From an uncultured Eubacterium sp. (GTDB lineage: Bacteria; Bacillota; Clostridia; Lachnospirales; Lachnospiraceae): a stretch of DNA of 29,190 bases. Position numbers and translations under genes: made by a program. The DNA is taken from positions 1 through 29,190 of the forward strand of contig URGC01000016.1 in assembly GCA_900547255.1 (NCBI GenBank). The letters run 5' to 3'. The notes below the pieces were generated by a model that worked only from the letters and a program-made list of their open reading frames with translations, was not told the DNA's origin and did no database searches. Below, in pieces: positions 6,521-17,038 of this stretch (positions are counted from its first letter, which is position 1; every line of letters starts with the position of its first letter).

Positions 6521-9358
6521 TTGGCAGGAACAGGTAATTCTACTAAAGCCAATAATAATAAATCTAAAAAACGAACTACGACAACAGGACCAGCAAAGAC
6601 GTCCACAAGCGGTGCAAGAAAATCTTCATCAACAAGGTCTTCTTCAACGAGGTCTTCTTTATCTGGCAGAAGTACATCTGGCAGGACAACATCAAAGAAG
6701 CGTAAGAATGTTGTTGCCAATCCACTGAAGGATGAGATAGTTATTCTTATAGCTCTTGCGTGTTCGCTTGTGTTACTGCTCAGCAATTTTAATCTTGCAG
6801 GCAGTGTCGGTGCATGGATTAAATGGTTCATGTTCGGTATGATTGGAATTATAGAATATATATTTCCAATCATACTGGCTGTTACATTGATATTCATGGT
6901 TTCCAATAAGGACATGCTTGCAGTGGCAAGAGTTAAATCAACAGCGGTATATGCACTTGTTATAGTACTTGCTGCTGGAATTATGAGAATTACGGACAAG
7001 CCATCCATTGCGTATTCGTCACTTGGAGAAATGTTTGAGACATGCGCAGATGAAAAGACGAGTGGCGGACTTCTTGGCGGATTATTGTGCAAGATAATGT
7101 CTCCGCTCGGAACAGTGGGAACTATAGTGGTTTTACTGATACTGGCGGTCATATGTATAATCATAATAACTGAGAAATCGTTTATAAGCGGCCTTATGGG
7201 ATTAAAGACGGGCGGCTCAAGAATGATAAAGGCTGCAAGGCAGGATTATGATATATATAAGGAACATGCAAGCGACAGGGCGGCTATGAAGCATGCTATT
7301 CAGGAAGAGTATGATACGGAATCGGAAGAGGAGTATCTTATGCGCCGCAAGCGTGAGAAGGAGCTTCGCAATAAGGAACGCCTGAAAAAAGAGCAGGAGA
7401 TTCTTATCCAGAAGGAGCAGAGAGCCAAGGAACGCATGAACCGCAAGGCGAGAGGTGTTACGCTTGATACAGAGCTTCCAAGAGAAAATGTTGCACCTAA
7501 CAGTGTGGACATTAAGGAGATAATATCGGATGTCAGCAAGGATATTGACATAACAGATCATTACTCTAAGGATATATATGAGCCAGATGCTGTGACCGAG
7601 AATGTACCAGTCGTTGAAAACACATTTAAGCAGGAAATGCAGCAGATAAAGCCTTATGATGCAGTTGATGATGAGATTGTTTTGGAAGAACCGGATGCCA
7701 CAGGTAACATAGGCACTGAGTCATATGAGGCTGTATCAGAATATAATAATATGGGTTATGAACCGGAAGAACCGGAAGAACTGGAAGAACCGGAAGAACC
7801 GGACAATGCCGATAACTTGATGCAGCCAGCCAGTCAGCAGAGTGGTCAGTTGGAGCAGAATACCGATTCTACTGCCGGCTCACATGATACATATGTATTT
7901 CCACCTGTTGAGCTTCTTACAGCCGGTAATGGCAAGAAGAACAGCAATCAGGCATCGGAAAATCATGATACTGCTATAAGGCTTGTGCAGACATTACAGA
8001 ATTTTGGTGTCAAGGTTACTATTACAGATATAAGCTGTGGACCATCAGTAACAAGATATGAGTTACAGCCAGAGCAGGGTGTCAAGGTAAGTAAGATTGT
8101 ATCTTTATCAGATGATATCAAGCTTAACCTGGCAGCATCTGATATAAGAATAGAGGCACCTATCCCTGGAAAGGCGGCTATCGGTATAGAGGTTCCTAAT
8201 AAGGAGCCAGGAAGCGTACATTTCAGGGAACTTATTGAGTCAGATACATTTAAGAATGCGCCATCTGCAATTGCATTTGCAGCGGGTAAGGATATAGCAG
8301 GTAAGACTATAGTTGCAGATATTGCAAAGATGCCTCATCTGCTTATAGCGGGTGCTACTGGTTCAGGTAAATCAGTATGTATCAACACAATTATTATGAG
8401 TATCCTGTACAAAGCTCATCCTGATGATGTTAAGTTAATCATGGTTGACCCTAAGGTTGTTGAGCTTAGTGTATACAATGGCATACCTCATCTCCTTACA
8501 CCGGTTGTAACAGACCCTAAGAAGGCATCAGGTGCACTTAACTGGGCAGTGTCAGAGATGACAATGCGTTATAAGAAGTTCGCACAGATGAACGTAAGAG
8601 ACCTGAAAGGATATAATGCCAAGGTTGCAAAGATGCAGATGCCAGATGGTGAGCAGCCACCAGCAAAGATGCCTCAGATAGTTATAATTATCGATGAGCT
8701 TGCAGATTTGATGATGGTAGCACCGGGCGAGGTGGAGGATGCTATATGCCGTCTTGCACAGCTTGCCAGAGCAGCAGGAATACATCTTGTAATCGCTACA
8801 CAGCGTCCATCAGTTAATGTAATTACAGGTATAATTAAAGCTAATATTCCTTCAAGAATAGCATTTTCGGTATCATCGGGTGTTGATTCAAGAACCATAA
8901 TAGATATGAATGGTGCAGAGAAGCTTCTTGGTAAAGGTGATATGCTGTTCTTCCCATCAGGCTATCCTAAGCCTGTACGAGTTCAGGGTGCATTCGTATC
9001 AGATGAGGAAGTTGGAAGAGTAGTTGATTTCCTTAAAGCTAATATGACTGAGGAAGTCGTATATGATGAGGAAGTTACTAATTCAATAACATCAATGGAG
9101 TCAAATGTGTCTGGCAAAGAAAATGAATCAGACAGAGATTCATTATTTGCAGATGCAGGAAGATTCGTTATAGAGAAGGAAAAAGGTTCAATAGGAATGC
9201 TTCAGAGATATTTCAAGGTTGGATTTAACAGGGCAGGAAGAATTATGGATCAGCTCGCTGATGCAGGAGTTGTAGGCCCTGAGGTTGGAACCAAGCCAAG
9301 AAAGATTCTTATGACTAATGCAGAATTTGAAGAATTTCTTAAGAACAATCCGAGTTAA
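6521..9358 (+). CDS. ftsK: FtsK/SpoIIIE-family DNA translocase
   Basis: A 945-residue membrane-anchored motor that pumps chromosomal DNA through the division septum or into the forespore. The N-terminus is Ser/Thr/Arg-rich, followed by about four membrane helices between residues 72 and 220. A long charged linker (about 235-470) includes a Glu-Pro repeat. The RecA-like motor has Walker A GATGSGKS at about 611 and Walker B VIIIDELADLM at about 720. The winged-helix gamma domain that reads KOPS/SRS-type DNA signals occupies the last 65 residues (GSIGMLQRYFKVGFNRAGRI). The start is TTG at 6521, six bases after GGAGGAG (6508-6514); no alternative ATG is nearby. SpoIIIE and FtsK cannot be separated from this sequence alone. 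Confidence 0.93.
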   Translation: MAGTGNSTKANNNKSKKRTTTTGPAKTSTSGARKSSSTRSSSTRSSLSGRSTSGRTTSKKRKNVVANPLKDEIVILIALACSLVLLLSNFNLAGSVGAWIKWFMFGMIGIIEYIFPIILAVTLIFMVSNKDMLAVARVKSTAVYALVIVLAAGIMRITDKPSIAYSSLGEMFETCADEKTSGGLLGGLLCKIMSPLGTVGTIVVLLILAVICIIIITEKSFISGLMGLKTGGSRMIKAARQDYDIYKEHASDRAAMKHAIQEEYDTESEEEYLMRRKREKELRNKERLKKEQEILIQKEQRAKERMNRKARGVTLDTELPRENVAPNSVDIKEIISDVSKDIDITDHYSKDIYEPDAVTENVPVVENTFKQEMQQIKPYDAVDDEIVLEEPDATGNIGTESYEAVSEYNNMGYEPEEPEELEEPEEPDNADNLMQPASQQSGQLEQNTDSTAGSHDTYVFPPVELLTAGNGKKNSNQASENHDTAIRLVQTLQNFGVKVTITDISCGPSVTRYELQPEQGVKVSKIVSLSDDIKLNLAASDIRIEAPIPGKAAIGIEVPNKEPGSVHFRELIESDTFKNAPSAIAFAAGKDIAGKTIVADIAKMPHLLIAGATGSGKSVCINTIIMSILYKAHPDDVKLIMVDPKVVELSVYNGIPHLLTPVVTDPKKASGALNWAVSEMTMRYKKFAQMNVRDLKGYNAKVAKMQMPDGEQPPAKMPQIVIIIDELADLMMVAPGEVEDAICRLAQLARAAGIHLVIATQRPSVNVITGIIKANIPSRIAFSVSSGVDSRTIIDMNGAEKLLGKGDMLFFPSGYPKPVRVQGAFVSDEEVGRVVDFLKANMTEEVVYDEEVTNSITSMESNVSGKENESDRDSLFADAGRFVIEKEKGSIGMLQRYFKVGFNRAGRIMDQLADAGVVGPEVGTKPRKILMTNAEFEEFLKNNPS
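7760..7803 (+). repeat. tandem 9-base repeat inside ftsK
   Basis: Near-perfect copies of GAACCGGAA encode Glu-Pro-Glu units in the linker between the membrane part and the motor of the translocase. One copy has CTG for CCG, giving a Leu. Such in-frame repeats can change copy number without breaking the gene. Confidence 0.75.
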
Positions 9359-9375
9359 TCCGGATAATCATATTG

Positions 9376-9404
9376 TTGAATATTAAAACTATATTAAATA
9401 TATC
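9376..9404 (+). promoter_or_regulatory. promoter of the formate-THF ligase gene
   Basis: TTGAAT (9376-9381) and TATATC (9399-9404) are 17 bases apart, about 25 bases before the start codon. The AAGGAG ribosome binding site follows at 9415-9420. Confidence 0.45.
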
Positions 9405-9428
9405 TACATAGATAAAGGAGATGTTCTT

Positions 9429-11108
9429 ATGGAAGTAAAGAGTGATATTGAGATTGCACAGGAAGCTGATATGTTAAATATTGCTGATGTTGCAGCAAAG
9501 GTTGGATTAAGCGCAGATGATATTGAGATGTACGGAAAGTACAAGGCAAAGATATCAGATGATGTGTTCAAGAGATTAGAAAGTAAGGAAGATGGCAAGC
9601 TTATTCTTGTCACAGCTATCAATCCTACACCAGCAGGTGAGGGCAAGACTACTATAAGTATCGGACTTACAGAGAGCCTTTGCAAGATGGGAAAGAAGGC
9701 AGTTGTAGCATTGAGAGAGCCATCACTTGGACCATGCTTTGGTATCAAAGGTGGTGCAGCAGGCGGTGGATATGCACAGGCTGTTCCTATGGAAGACCTT
9801 AACCTTCATTTTACAGGAGATTTCCATGCGATAACATCAGCTAACAATCTTTTGGCAGCGATGCTTGATAACCATATAATGCAGGGCAATGCATTAAGAA
9901 TTGATACTAAGAGAGTTGTATGGAAGAGATGTCTTGATATGAACGACAGAGCTCTTAGAAATATCGTTATTGGTATGGGTAACAAGACAGATGGTGTTGT
10001 AAGAGAAGACCATTTTATCATAACAGTTGCATCAGAGATTATGGCAATTCTTTGTCTTGCTAATGATATGGCAGATTTAAAGGAGAGACTTGGAAAGATA
10101 ATTGTTGCATATAATTATGATGGTGACCCGGTTACAGCCGCAGATATCAAGGCTGTAGGTGCTATGGCAGCTCTTTTAAAGGATGCAATTCATCCTAACA
10201 TGATTCAGACACTTGAGAATACACCAGTTCTTGTACATGGTGGCCCATTTGCTAATATTGCGCATGGCTGTAATTCAGTAAGAGCTACTAGGCTTGCCAT
10301 GAAGCTTGGCGATTATGCCATCACAGAAGCTGGCTTTGGTGCAGACCTTGGTGCAGAGAAGTTTATGGACATTACATGCCGTCTTGGCGGAATGAAGCCA
10401 GATGCAGTTGTTATAGTTGCAACAGTAAGAGCACTTAAATATAACGGGGGTGTTCCTAAGGATCAGTTAAAGGAAGAAAATCTTGAGGCTGTTAAGAAGG
10501 GAATTGTAAATCTTGATAAGCATATTGAGAATATGAAGCAGTTCGGAGTACCAGTTGTAGTTACTCTTAATGCATTTATAACTGACACAGAGGCAGAGTA
10601 TAACTTTATCAAGGAACATTGTGAGAGCTTAGGCTGTGAATTCGCACTTGCCAACGTATGGGAAAAAGGCGGAGAAGGCGGTCAGGAGCTTGCACAGAAG
10701 GTACTTGATACACTTGAAAACAAGAAATCAGAGTATAAGCCATTATATGATAATGAGCTTTCACTCACAGATAAGATAGAGACAATCGCTAAGAATATAT
10801 ATGGCGCAGGAAGTGTGTCATACAGTGATGCAGCTAAGAAGGAACTTAAACATATCGAAGAGATGGGATTTGGCAATATGCCAGTCTGTATGGCTAAGAC
10901 ACAGTATTCTTTATCAGACAATCCAGCACTTCTTGGAAGACCAGAAGGCTTTGATGTCAATGTAAGAGAAGTGTATGTCAATGCTGGCGCTGGCTTCGTT
11001 GTAGTGCTTACAGGAAAGGTACTCACTATGCCGGGACTTCCTAAGTCACCAGCGGCTGAAAGAATTGACTTTGATGAGAATGCAGGTGTTATTACAGGAT
11101 TATTCTAA
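9429..11108 (+). CDS. fhs: formate--tetrahydrofolate ligase
   Basis: A 559-residue cytoplasmic enzyme that makes 10-formyl-tetrahydrofolate from formate, ATP and THF. It is the entry step of the methyl branch of the Wood-Ljungdahl pathway and supplies formyl groups for purines and for fMet-tRNA. Family hallmarks are the P-loop TPAGEGKTT (about residue 67), [21 protein letters not shown] (the block at about 97-117) and [11 protein letters not shown] (about 123-133). The length is normal for the family. AAGGAG precedes ATG 9429 by 8 bases. The gene has a plausible promoter of its own, and is followed after 25 bases by murE. Confidence 0.97.
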   Translation: MEVKSDIEIAQEADMLNIADVAAKVGLSADDIEMYGKYKAKISDDVFKRLESKEDGKLILVTAINPTPAGEGKTTISIGLTESLCKMGKKAVVALREPSLGPCFGIKGGAAGGGYAQAVPMEDLNLHFTGDFHAITSANNLLAAMLDNHIMQGNALRIDTKRVVWKRCLDMNDRALRNIVIGMGNKTDGVVREDHFIITVASEIMAILCLANDMADLKERLGKIIVAYNYDGDPVTAADIKAVGAMAALLKDAIHPNMIQTLENTPVLVHGGPFANIAHGCNSVRATRLAMKLGDYAITEAGFGADLGAEKFMDITCRLGGMKPDAVVIVATVRALKYNGGVPKDQLKEENLEAVKKGIVNLDKHIENMKQFGVPVVVTLNAFITDTEAEYNFIKEHCESLGCEFALANVWEKGGEGGQELAQKVLDTLENKKSEYKPLYDNELSLTDKIETIAKNIYGAGSVSYSDAAKKELKHIEEMGFGNMPVCMAKTQYSLSDNPALLGRPEGFDVNVREVYVNAGAGFVVVLTGKVLTMPGLPKSPAAERIDFDENAGVITGLF

Positions 11109-11133
11109 CTTATTATAATAAGGAGCAGATGTT

Positions 11134-12627
11134 ATGAAGTTGCAGGAATTAGTTTCAAAAGTTGAATACACAGTTTTATCTGGTACTACAGATGTAGAGA
11201 TAACAGGGGTAACATCAGATTCAAGAAAGGTGGTTGAAGGAGGACTGTTCATAGCGATAAAAGGTGCTATGAGTGATGGCCATAAGTTTATACCGGCGGC
11301 GATAGAAAAAGGTGCTAAAGCTTTAATAGTTGAGGATGATATTGATCCATCTGATATACCAGATGGATGCAGCGTTTTATGCACAGATAATACAAGGCTT
11401 GCGCTTGCACTTGTTTCGGCTGTTTACTATGGCAATCCGGCAGAGAAGCTTTTCACTATCGGAATAACAGGAACTAAGGGAAAGACTACGACTACATACA
11501 TGATTAAGAATGTATTAGAGAGCTGTGGTATCAAGACTGGACTTATAGGTACGATTGAGACAATCATAGGAGATACATCTGTTCCTGCCAAGAATACAAC
11601 ACCAGAGTCAATCCAGATTCACGAAAGCTTTGCCAAGATGGTAGAGGCTGGATGCAAGGCGGTTGTTATGGAGGTTTCATCACAGGGACTAAAGTTAGAC
11701 CGAACTGCGGGAATTATGTTTGATATAGGAGTGTTTACTAATCTTGCACTTGACCATGTCGGCCCTAATGAGCATGACAGCTTTGAGGATTACATGGAAT
11801 GTAAATCAAGACTTTTCAGACAGTGTAAGCTTGGAATAGTCAATGGTGATGATGAGCATGTTGAAGATATATTAAAGAACAGCACATGCAAGGTTGAAAG
11901 ATTTGGACTTAAAAGTACTAATGACCTGTATGCTTCAGATATCAATCTTTTCCATGAGAGAGGTAAGATTGGTCTTAAATATCATTGTAATGGATTATGT
12001 GATTTTGATGTGGAGGTACATCTTCCGGGATTATTCACAGTCTATAATTCACTGTGTGCAATAGCTGTTACAAGACATCTTAATGTCGAGACTAATCATC
12101 TTAAAGAGGCGCTTTTATCAGTTAAGGTAAAGGGAAGAATGGAACTTGTGAAGGTTTCTGATAATTTCTCACTTATGATAGACTACGCCCACAATGCGAT
12201 GGCATTAAAGAGCATACTTGAAGATTTAAGACAGTATAAGCCTCACAGACTTATAAGCCTGTTTGGATGTGGTGGTAACAGGTCAAAAGACAGAAGATTT
12301 GATATGGGTAGGATATCAGGTGAGCTTGCAGATTTTACAATCATAACATCTGATAATCCACGATACGAAAATCCAGAGGATATTATCGCTGATATAGAGT
12401 CATCACTTATAAAGACAGGTGGTAAGTATATCAAGATTACAGACAGGGCAGAGGCTATCAAATATGCTATTAAGAATGGTGAACCTGGGGATATTATAAT
12501 TGTGGCTGGTAAAGGTCATGAAGACTACCAGGAAATCAATGGTGTAAGATATCCTATGGATGAGAGGACTCTTGTGGCTGATGCAGTTAAAGAGTTGAAG
12601 GAAGAAGGCGTAGAGGGGCTTATTTAA
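11134..12627 (+). CDS. murE: UDP-MurNAc-tripeptide synthetase (MurE)
   Basis: A 497-residue Mur ligase adding the third amino acid to UDP-N-acetylmuramoyl-L-Ala-D-Glu during peptidoglycan synthesis in the cytoplasm. It shows the ATP-binding loop GITGTKGKTTTTY (about residue 109), the central VMEVSSQGL and FTNLALDHVG motifs (about 180-210), and DYAHNAMALKSIL (about 350). The substrate motif DNPRYENPE (about 408) has the DNPR form associated with meso-diaminopimelate rather than lysine ligases. The start is ATG 11134 with AAGGAG 8 bases upstream. The stop codon overlaps the start of priA by one base (TAATG), so the two are translationally coupled. Confidence 0.95.
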   Translation: MKLQELVSKVEYTVLSGTTDVEITGVTSDSRKVVEGGLFIAIKGAMSDGHKFIPAAIEKGAKALIVEDDIDPSDIPDGCSVLCTDNTRLALALVSAVYYGNPAEKLFTIGITGTKGKTTTTYMIKNVLESCGIKTGLIGTIETIIGDTSVPAKNTTPESIQIHESFAKMVEAGCKAVVMEVSSQGLKLDRTAGIMFDIGVFTNLALDHVGPNEHDSFEDYMECKSRLFRQCKLGIVNGDDEHVEDILKNSTCKVERFGLKSTNDLYASDINLFHERGKIGLKYHCNGLCDFDVEVHLPGLFTVYNSLCAIAVTRHLNVETNHLKEALLSVKVKGRMELVKVSDNFSLMIDYAHNAMALKSILEDLRQYKPHRLISLFGCGGNRSKDRRFDMGRISGELADFTIITSDNPRYENPEDIIADIESSLIKTGGKYIKITDRAEAIKYAIKNGEPGDIIIVAGKGHEDYQEINGVRYPMDERTLVADAVKELKEEGVEGLI

Positions 12628-14849
12628 TGTACGCAGATATAATTGTAGATATATCTTATGACAAACTTGATAAGACATTTCAATATGCCATACCGGCACA
12701 GCTTGAAGGTCAGATAAATATAGGAACAAGAGTGTTTGCTCCATTTGGTCAAGGCAACAGACTTATATCTGGCTATGTTGTTAATATAACAAATGAGCCA
12801 TCTTTTGATGCCAGCAGGATAAAATATATAGACAGCATTGATGAACACAGCGTGCCGGCAATTGAGAGAATGATACGTCTGGCGTTCTGGATGAAGCATG
12901 AATTTGGTTCTACCATGAATCAGGCTCTTAAAACTGTACTTCCGGTTAAAGATAAAGTGAAGAATATCGAGAAGAAAAGCATTGTGCTTAATGTGGATGA
13001 TGCGCAGCTTGAAGAGGCGGTTGCAAAGAACCGCAAGGGCAATGCCAAGGCGAGATTAAGACTTCTTGAGGCTTTAAGAGATGATAAAATAATAGAATCT
13101 GATATTGTTAAAACTAAACTTAATATTTCTGCACAGACGATAAAAAGCCTTGAGGAAGCTGGAATAATTAAGATTATATCAGATAATGTATATCGTAATC
13201 CTATCAATGCAGGGCATATAGAGGGCGATTACAGGTTTACGCTTGATGATGCCCAGAAAAGGGCAGTGGATACATTTATTGAGGACTATGATAATAACAT
13301 AAGAAAGACATATCTGTTGTATGGTGTGACCGGAAGCGGCAAGACACTGTGCTATATGGAAATGATAGAACATGTCGTGTCGTTAGGAAAGCAGGTTATA
13401 GTGCTTATACCTGAGATTTCACTGACATATCAGACAGTACAGAGATTCTATAGAAGATTTGGAGATTCAGTCTCAATTATCAATTCAAGAATGTCCAAGG
13501 GCGAGAGATATGACCAGTTTGAGAGAGCGATGAATGGCGGGATTAATATAATAATCGGGCCAAGGTCAGCGTTGTTCACACCATTTTCAGATATAGGACT
13601 TATAGTTATAGATGAGGAGCATGAGGGCAGCTATAAATCAGAACGCTCGCCAAGATATCACGCAAGGCGTACAGCGATTCATATAGCCGAAACTATGAAT
13701 GCTTCTGTTGTGCTTGGTTCAGCTACACCATCAGTTGAGAGCTTCTACATGGCAAGCACAGGGAAATACAAGCTTCTTGAACTTGAAAAAAGAGCGGCTG
13801 GGGCTGTCATGCCGACAGTGTATACAGTTGATTTAAGGGAAGAGTTAAAATCAGGCAACCGTTCCATATTTTCAAGAAAATTAAGAGAGCTTATGGAAGA
13901 CAGGTTAAGGAAAAAAGAGCAGATAATGCTTTTTTTGAATAAACGGGGCTTCGCAGGATTCGTATCCTGCAGGTCGTGCGGACATGTATTCAAATGTCCA
14001 CATTGTGATGTCTCACTTACATATCATAAGAATGGCAGAATGGTCTGCCACTACTGCGGATATGAAGAGGCGGCGGTTAAGATATGTCCGAAGTGCGGCT
14101 CTAAGTATGTATCAGGCTTCAGAGCTGGCACAGAACAGATTGAGCAGATATTAAATCAGGAATTCACATCTGCTAAAGTGCTGAGAATGGACATGGATAC
14201 TACACAGGGAAAAGATGGACATGAAAAGATACTGTCAAGCTTTGCCAACCACGAAGCAGATATTCTGGTTGGAACACAGATGATAGTAAAAGGACATGAT
14301 TTCCCGGATGTCACGCTTGTAGGAATACTTGCAGCAGACATGTCGCTCTATGGCAATGATTATGCATCTGCTGAGAGAACATACCAGCTTCTTGTACAGG
14401 CTTCCGGAAGAGCGGGAAGAGCCGGCAAGGCAGGCGAGGTTGTTATACAGAGCTATACACCGGAGCATTATAGTATTGTAACTGCGGCGGCAAATGATTA
14501 TAATACATTTTATTCTGAAGAGATTGAATACCGCAGTCTGCTGGGATATCCACCAGTCCAGAATATGCTAAGAATAGCATTTTCATTAAAAGATAAAGAA
14601 AAGCTTGAAGAGGCATGTGAGGACATCAAGGCATGGAGCATAAGTTATGCCCGTGACAGAGCGAATATGGTGGCTGTGGCAGGGCCGGTTCCTGCACCAG
14701 TGTATAAGGTTAAAGATATATATTCACAGATTTTATGCATTAAATCGCCGGGCTATGATAAGCTCACAGGATTTAAGGACGCTGTGGATGAATATATAAA
14801 AGACAACAAAAAATATGATAATATTTTAGTGCAGTATGATTTTAATTAG
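12627..14849 (+). CDS. priA: primosomal protein N' (PriA replication-restart helicase)
   Basis: A 740-residue superfamily-2 helicase that recognises stalled forks and reloads the replisome. The N-terminal 3'-DNA-binding domain is about residues 1-100. The helicase core has Walker A GVTGSGKT (about 233), the DEEH box (about 330) and GSATPS (about 365). Between the motor lobes, eight cysteines arranged as four CxxC pairs (CRSCGHVFKCPHC and CHYCG...CPKCG, about 449-495) bind two zinc ions. LVQASGRAGRAGKAGEV is motif VI. The length is usual for the family. Its ATG shares its first base with the murE stop codon. The murE-priA junction continues into def and fmt, a common Gram-positive order. Confidence 0.96.
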   Translation: MYADIIVDISYDKLDKTFQYAIPAQLEGQINIGTRVFAPFGQGNRLISGYVVNITNEPSFDASRIKYIDSIDEHSVPAIERMIRLAFWMKHEFGSTMNQALKTVLPVKDKVKNIEKKSIVLNVDDAQLEEAVAKNRKGNAKARLRLLEALRDDKIIESDIVKTKLNISAQTIKSLEEAGIIKIISDNVYRNPINAGHIEGDYRFTLDDAQKRAVDTFIEDYDNNIRKTYLLYGVTGSGKTLCYMEMIEHVVSLGKQVIVLIPEISLTYQTVQRFYRRFGDSVSIINSRMSKGERYDQFERAMNGGINIIIGPRSALFTPFSDIGLIVIDEEHEGSYKSERSPRYHARRTAIHIAETMNASVVLGSATPSVESFYMASTGKYKLLELEKRAAGAVMPTVYTVDLREELKSGNRSIFSRKLRELMEDRLRKKEQIMLFLNKRGFAGFVSCRSCGHVFKCPHCDVSLTYHKNGRMVCHYCGYEEAAVKICPKCGSKYVSGFRAGTEQIEQILNQEFTSAKVLRMDMDTTQGKDGHEKILSSFANHEADILVGTQMIVKGHDFPDVTLVGILAADMSLYGNDYASAERTYQLLVQASGRAGRAGKAGEVVIQSYTPEHYSIVTAAANDYNTFYSEEIEYRSLLGYPPVQNMLRIAFSLKDKEKLEEACEDIKAWSISYARDRANMVAVAGPVPAPVYKVKDIYSQILCIKSPGYDKLTGFKDAVDEYIKDNKKYDNILVQYDFN

Positions 14850-14880
14850 TTATTACATATGCATATGAATGGAGGTTACA

Positions 14881-15348
14881 ATGGCAATCAGAAATATCAG
14901 AGAAATTGGAGATGAGATTCTTACTAAGACTGCTAAGGAGGTAACAGAGCTTACACCTAAGATAACAGAGCTTATAGATGACATGTTTGAAACAATGTAT
15001 GCGGCTAACGGCTGTGGACTTGCAGCACCTCAGGTTGGAATCAGAAAGAGAATAGTTGTTATAGATTGTGGCGACCAGCCTCTTGTACTTATTAATCCAG
15101 AGATACTTGAGACAAGCGGAAGCCAGACTGGCAATGAGGGATGTCTTTCAGTACCTGGCAAGGTCGGAATTGTTACAAGACCTAATTACGCTAAGGTCAA
15201 AGCATTAGATGAGAATTTTGAGGAATATATAGTTGAGGGCGAGGAGCTTCTTGCAAGATGCCTCTGCCATGAGATAGACCACCTTAACGGAATCCTTTAT
15301 GTGGACAAGGCTGAAGGTGAATTAATGGATGTAGAACAGGAAGAGTAG
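14881..15348 (+). CDS. def: peptide deformylase
   Basis: A 155-residue metalloenzyme that removes the N-formyl group from nascent proteins. All three type-1 motifs are present: [10 protein letters not shown] (about residue 44), EGCLSVPG (about 88) with the metal-binding Cys, and CHEIDHLNG (about 130) with the two metal-binding histidines and catalytic Glu. ATG 14881 is used because GGAGG at 14871-14875 is correctly spaced; the upstream in-frame ATG overlaps that site. It lies 31 bases after priA and 3 bases before fmt, its functional partner. Confidence 0.97.
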   Translation: MAIRNIREIGDEILTKTAKEVTELTPKITELIDDMFETMYAANGCGLAAPQVGIRKRIVVIDCGDQPLVLINPEILETSGSQTGNEGCLSVPGKVGIVTRPNYAKVKALDENFEEYIVEGEELLARCLCHEIDHLNGILYVDKAEGELMDVEQEE

Positions 15349-15351
15349 AAT

Positions 15352-16281
15352 ATGAGAGTTGTATTTATGGGAACTCCTGACTTTGCAGTTGGAACACTTG
15401 AAGCCATAGTAGAGGCAGGACATGAAGTTGTGGCTGTTGTTACACAGCCAGATAAACCAAAGGGACGCGGTGGCGCAATGGCTATGTCGGCAGTCAAGGA
15501 ATGTGCAATCAAACACAACCTTACAGTATTGCAGCCAGTTAAAGCAAGAGAGGAAAGTTTTGTGGAAGAACTTAGGACATATAATTCTGATGTCATTGTT
15601 GTAGTGGCATTTGGACAGCTTCTTCCGGCTTCGATTATACACATGCCTAAGTATGGATGTATCAATGTACATGCTTCACTGCTTCCAAAGTACAGAGGGG
15701 CATCACCTATCCAGTGGGCAGTCCTTGATGGCTGTGAGTACTCAGGTGTTACAACCATGCAGATGGATGAAGGACTTGATACAGGTGATATCTTAGAGGT
15801 TGCGAAGGTTAAGCTTGACGAAAAAGAGACAGGTGGAAGCCTGTTTGACAGATTAAGCGTTGTGGGAGCAGAGCTTTTAGTTGAGACATTAAAGAAGGCT
15901 GAGAGCGGAGAACTTCATCCAGTTAAGCAGGATGATAATGAGGCAACATACGTAAAGATGTTAAACAAATCATTTGGACTTCTTGATTTTACAAAGAAGC
16001 CAGAAGTGCTTGAGAGAATGGTGAGAGGACTTAATCCATGGCCAAGTGCATTTACACATATTGAAGGAAAGCTTCTTAAGATATGGGATGCATCAGTTGA
16101 AGCAGCAGATGATGATAAAGAGAGTGGCAGCGTAGTTACCGACCAGAAGACATATTTCAAGGTGAAATGTGATGGAGGATATCTTGTTATTAATGAACTC
16201 CAGCTCGAAGGAAAGAAACGAATGAAGACAGCAGATTTCTTAAGAGGATATTCTGTTAAAGACAATGAAAAATTAGGCTAA
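15352..16281 (+). CDS. fmt: methionyl-tRNA formyltransferase
   Basis: A 309-residue enzyme that formylates initiator Met-tRNA using 10-formyl-THF, the product of the ligase encoded earlier in this window. The N-terminal formyltransferase domain starts at MRVVFMGTPDFAV. The catalytic Asn-His-Asp set is in INVHASLLPKYRGASPIQWA (about 103-122) and MDEGLDTGDIL (about 140). The C-terminal tRNA-binding barrel begins near residue 205. It starts 3 bases after the def stop; the ribosome binding site (AGGAAGAG) lies inside the end of def. Deformylase and transformylase adjacency is nearly universal. Confidence 0.97.
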   Translation: MRVVFMGTPDFAVGTLEAIVEAGHEVVAVVTQPDKPKGRGGAMAMSAVKECAIKHNLTVLQPVKAREESFVEELRTYNSDVIVVVAFGQLLPASIIHMPKYGCINVHASLLPKYRGASPIQWAVLDGCEYSGVTTMQMDEGLDTGDILEVAKVKLDEKETGGSLFDRLSVVGAELLVETLKKAESGELHPVKQDDNEATYVKMLNKSFGLLDFTKKPEVLERMVRGLNPWPSAFTHIEGKLLKIWDASVEAADDDKESGSVVTDQKTYFKVKCDGGYLVINELQLEGKKRMKTADFLRGYSVKDNEKLG

Positions 16282-16321
16282 TTATAGTGCATGTTATTGT
16301 AATGCAGAAATGGAGGCTGTT

Positions 16322-17038
16322 ATGGGATATGGATATTATTACGGATACGGAATAGACCCAACTTATATACTTATAATTATTGCCGCGATTATATCGCTTA
16401 TAGCACAGGGACTTGTTAAATCAACATTTTCACGTTATTCAAGAGTTGCAGGTGCAAGAGGAATAACAGGTGCACAGGCGGCAGAGATAATCCTGCGTGC
16501 CAACGGAATTAACGATGTGACAGTACAGAGAGTTTCAGGAAGCCTTACAGACCATTATGACCCAAGAACTAAGACAGTTAATCTGTCAGAGACAGTTTAT
16601 AATAAGACTTCTGTAGCGGCAGTAGGAGTTGCTGCACATGAGTGCGGACACGCTATACAGCATGATGTCGGATATGTTCCACTTACATTCAGGTCAGCAC
16701 TTGTTCCAGTAGCTAATATCGGTTCGCAGTTATCATGGGTATTTATTATACTTGGACTTATTCTAAGCTACAACCATACACTTATAACTATAGGAATATT
16801 AATGTTCTCATTAGCTGTATTATTCCAGCTTGTAACACTTCCTGTCGAGTTTAACGCTTCATCAAGAGCACTTGAGCAGCTTGAAGCCCAGGGAATACTT
16901 GACCGTGGGGAAATAGGCGGAACAAGAAAGGTGCTTTCAGCGGCAGCTTTGACATATGTGGCATCAGCAGCTGCAGCAATTTTACAGCTTTTAAGACTTA
17001 TAATTCTCTTTGGAGGAGACAAGCGTGACAGACGTTAA
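16322..17038 (+). CDS. membrane zinc metallopeptidase (COG2738/YugP type)
   Basis: A 238-residue membrane protein. A Tyr/Gly-rich start (MGYGYYYGYGIDP) precedes a membrane helix at about 14-32. The zinc-protease signature HECGH occurs in VAAHECGHAIQHDVGY (about residue 107), and two further hydrophobic segments follow at about 135-175, with one near the C-terminus. It belongs to the conserved zinc-peptidase family often found between fmt and rsmB in Firmicutes; the substrate is unknown. ATG 16322 is chosen for GGAGG at 16312-16316. The last 14 bases overlap the next gene. Confidence 0.88.
   Translation: MGYGYYYGYGIDPTYILIIIAAIISLIAQGLVKSTFSRYSRVAGARGITGAQAAEIILRANGINDVTVQRVSGSLTDHYDPRTKTVNLSETVYNKTSVAAVGVAAHECGHAIQHDVGYVPLTFRSALVPVANIGSQLSWVFIILGLILSYNHTLITIGILMFSLAVLFQLVTLPVEFNASSRALEQLEAQGILDRGEIGGTRKVLSAAALTYVASAAAAILQLLRLIILFGGDKRDRR

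Noticed and set aside
6397..7164. Minus-strand ORF of 255 codons opposite the start of ftsK
   Set aside because: It crosses the gap between two clear genes, has no ribosome binding site, and its composition mirrors the sense-strand repeats.
9343..9368. Terminator after ftsK
   Set aside because: The ATCCG/CGGAT stem has only 5 pairs and is not followed by a T-run.
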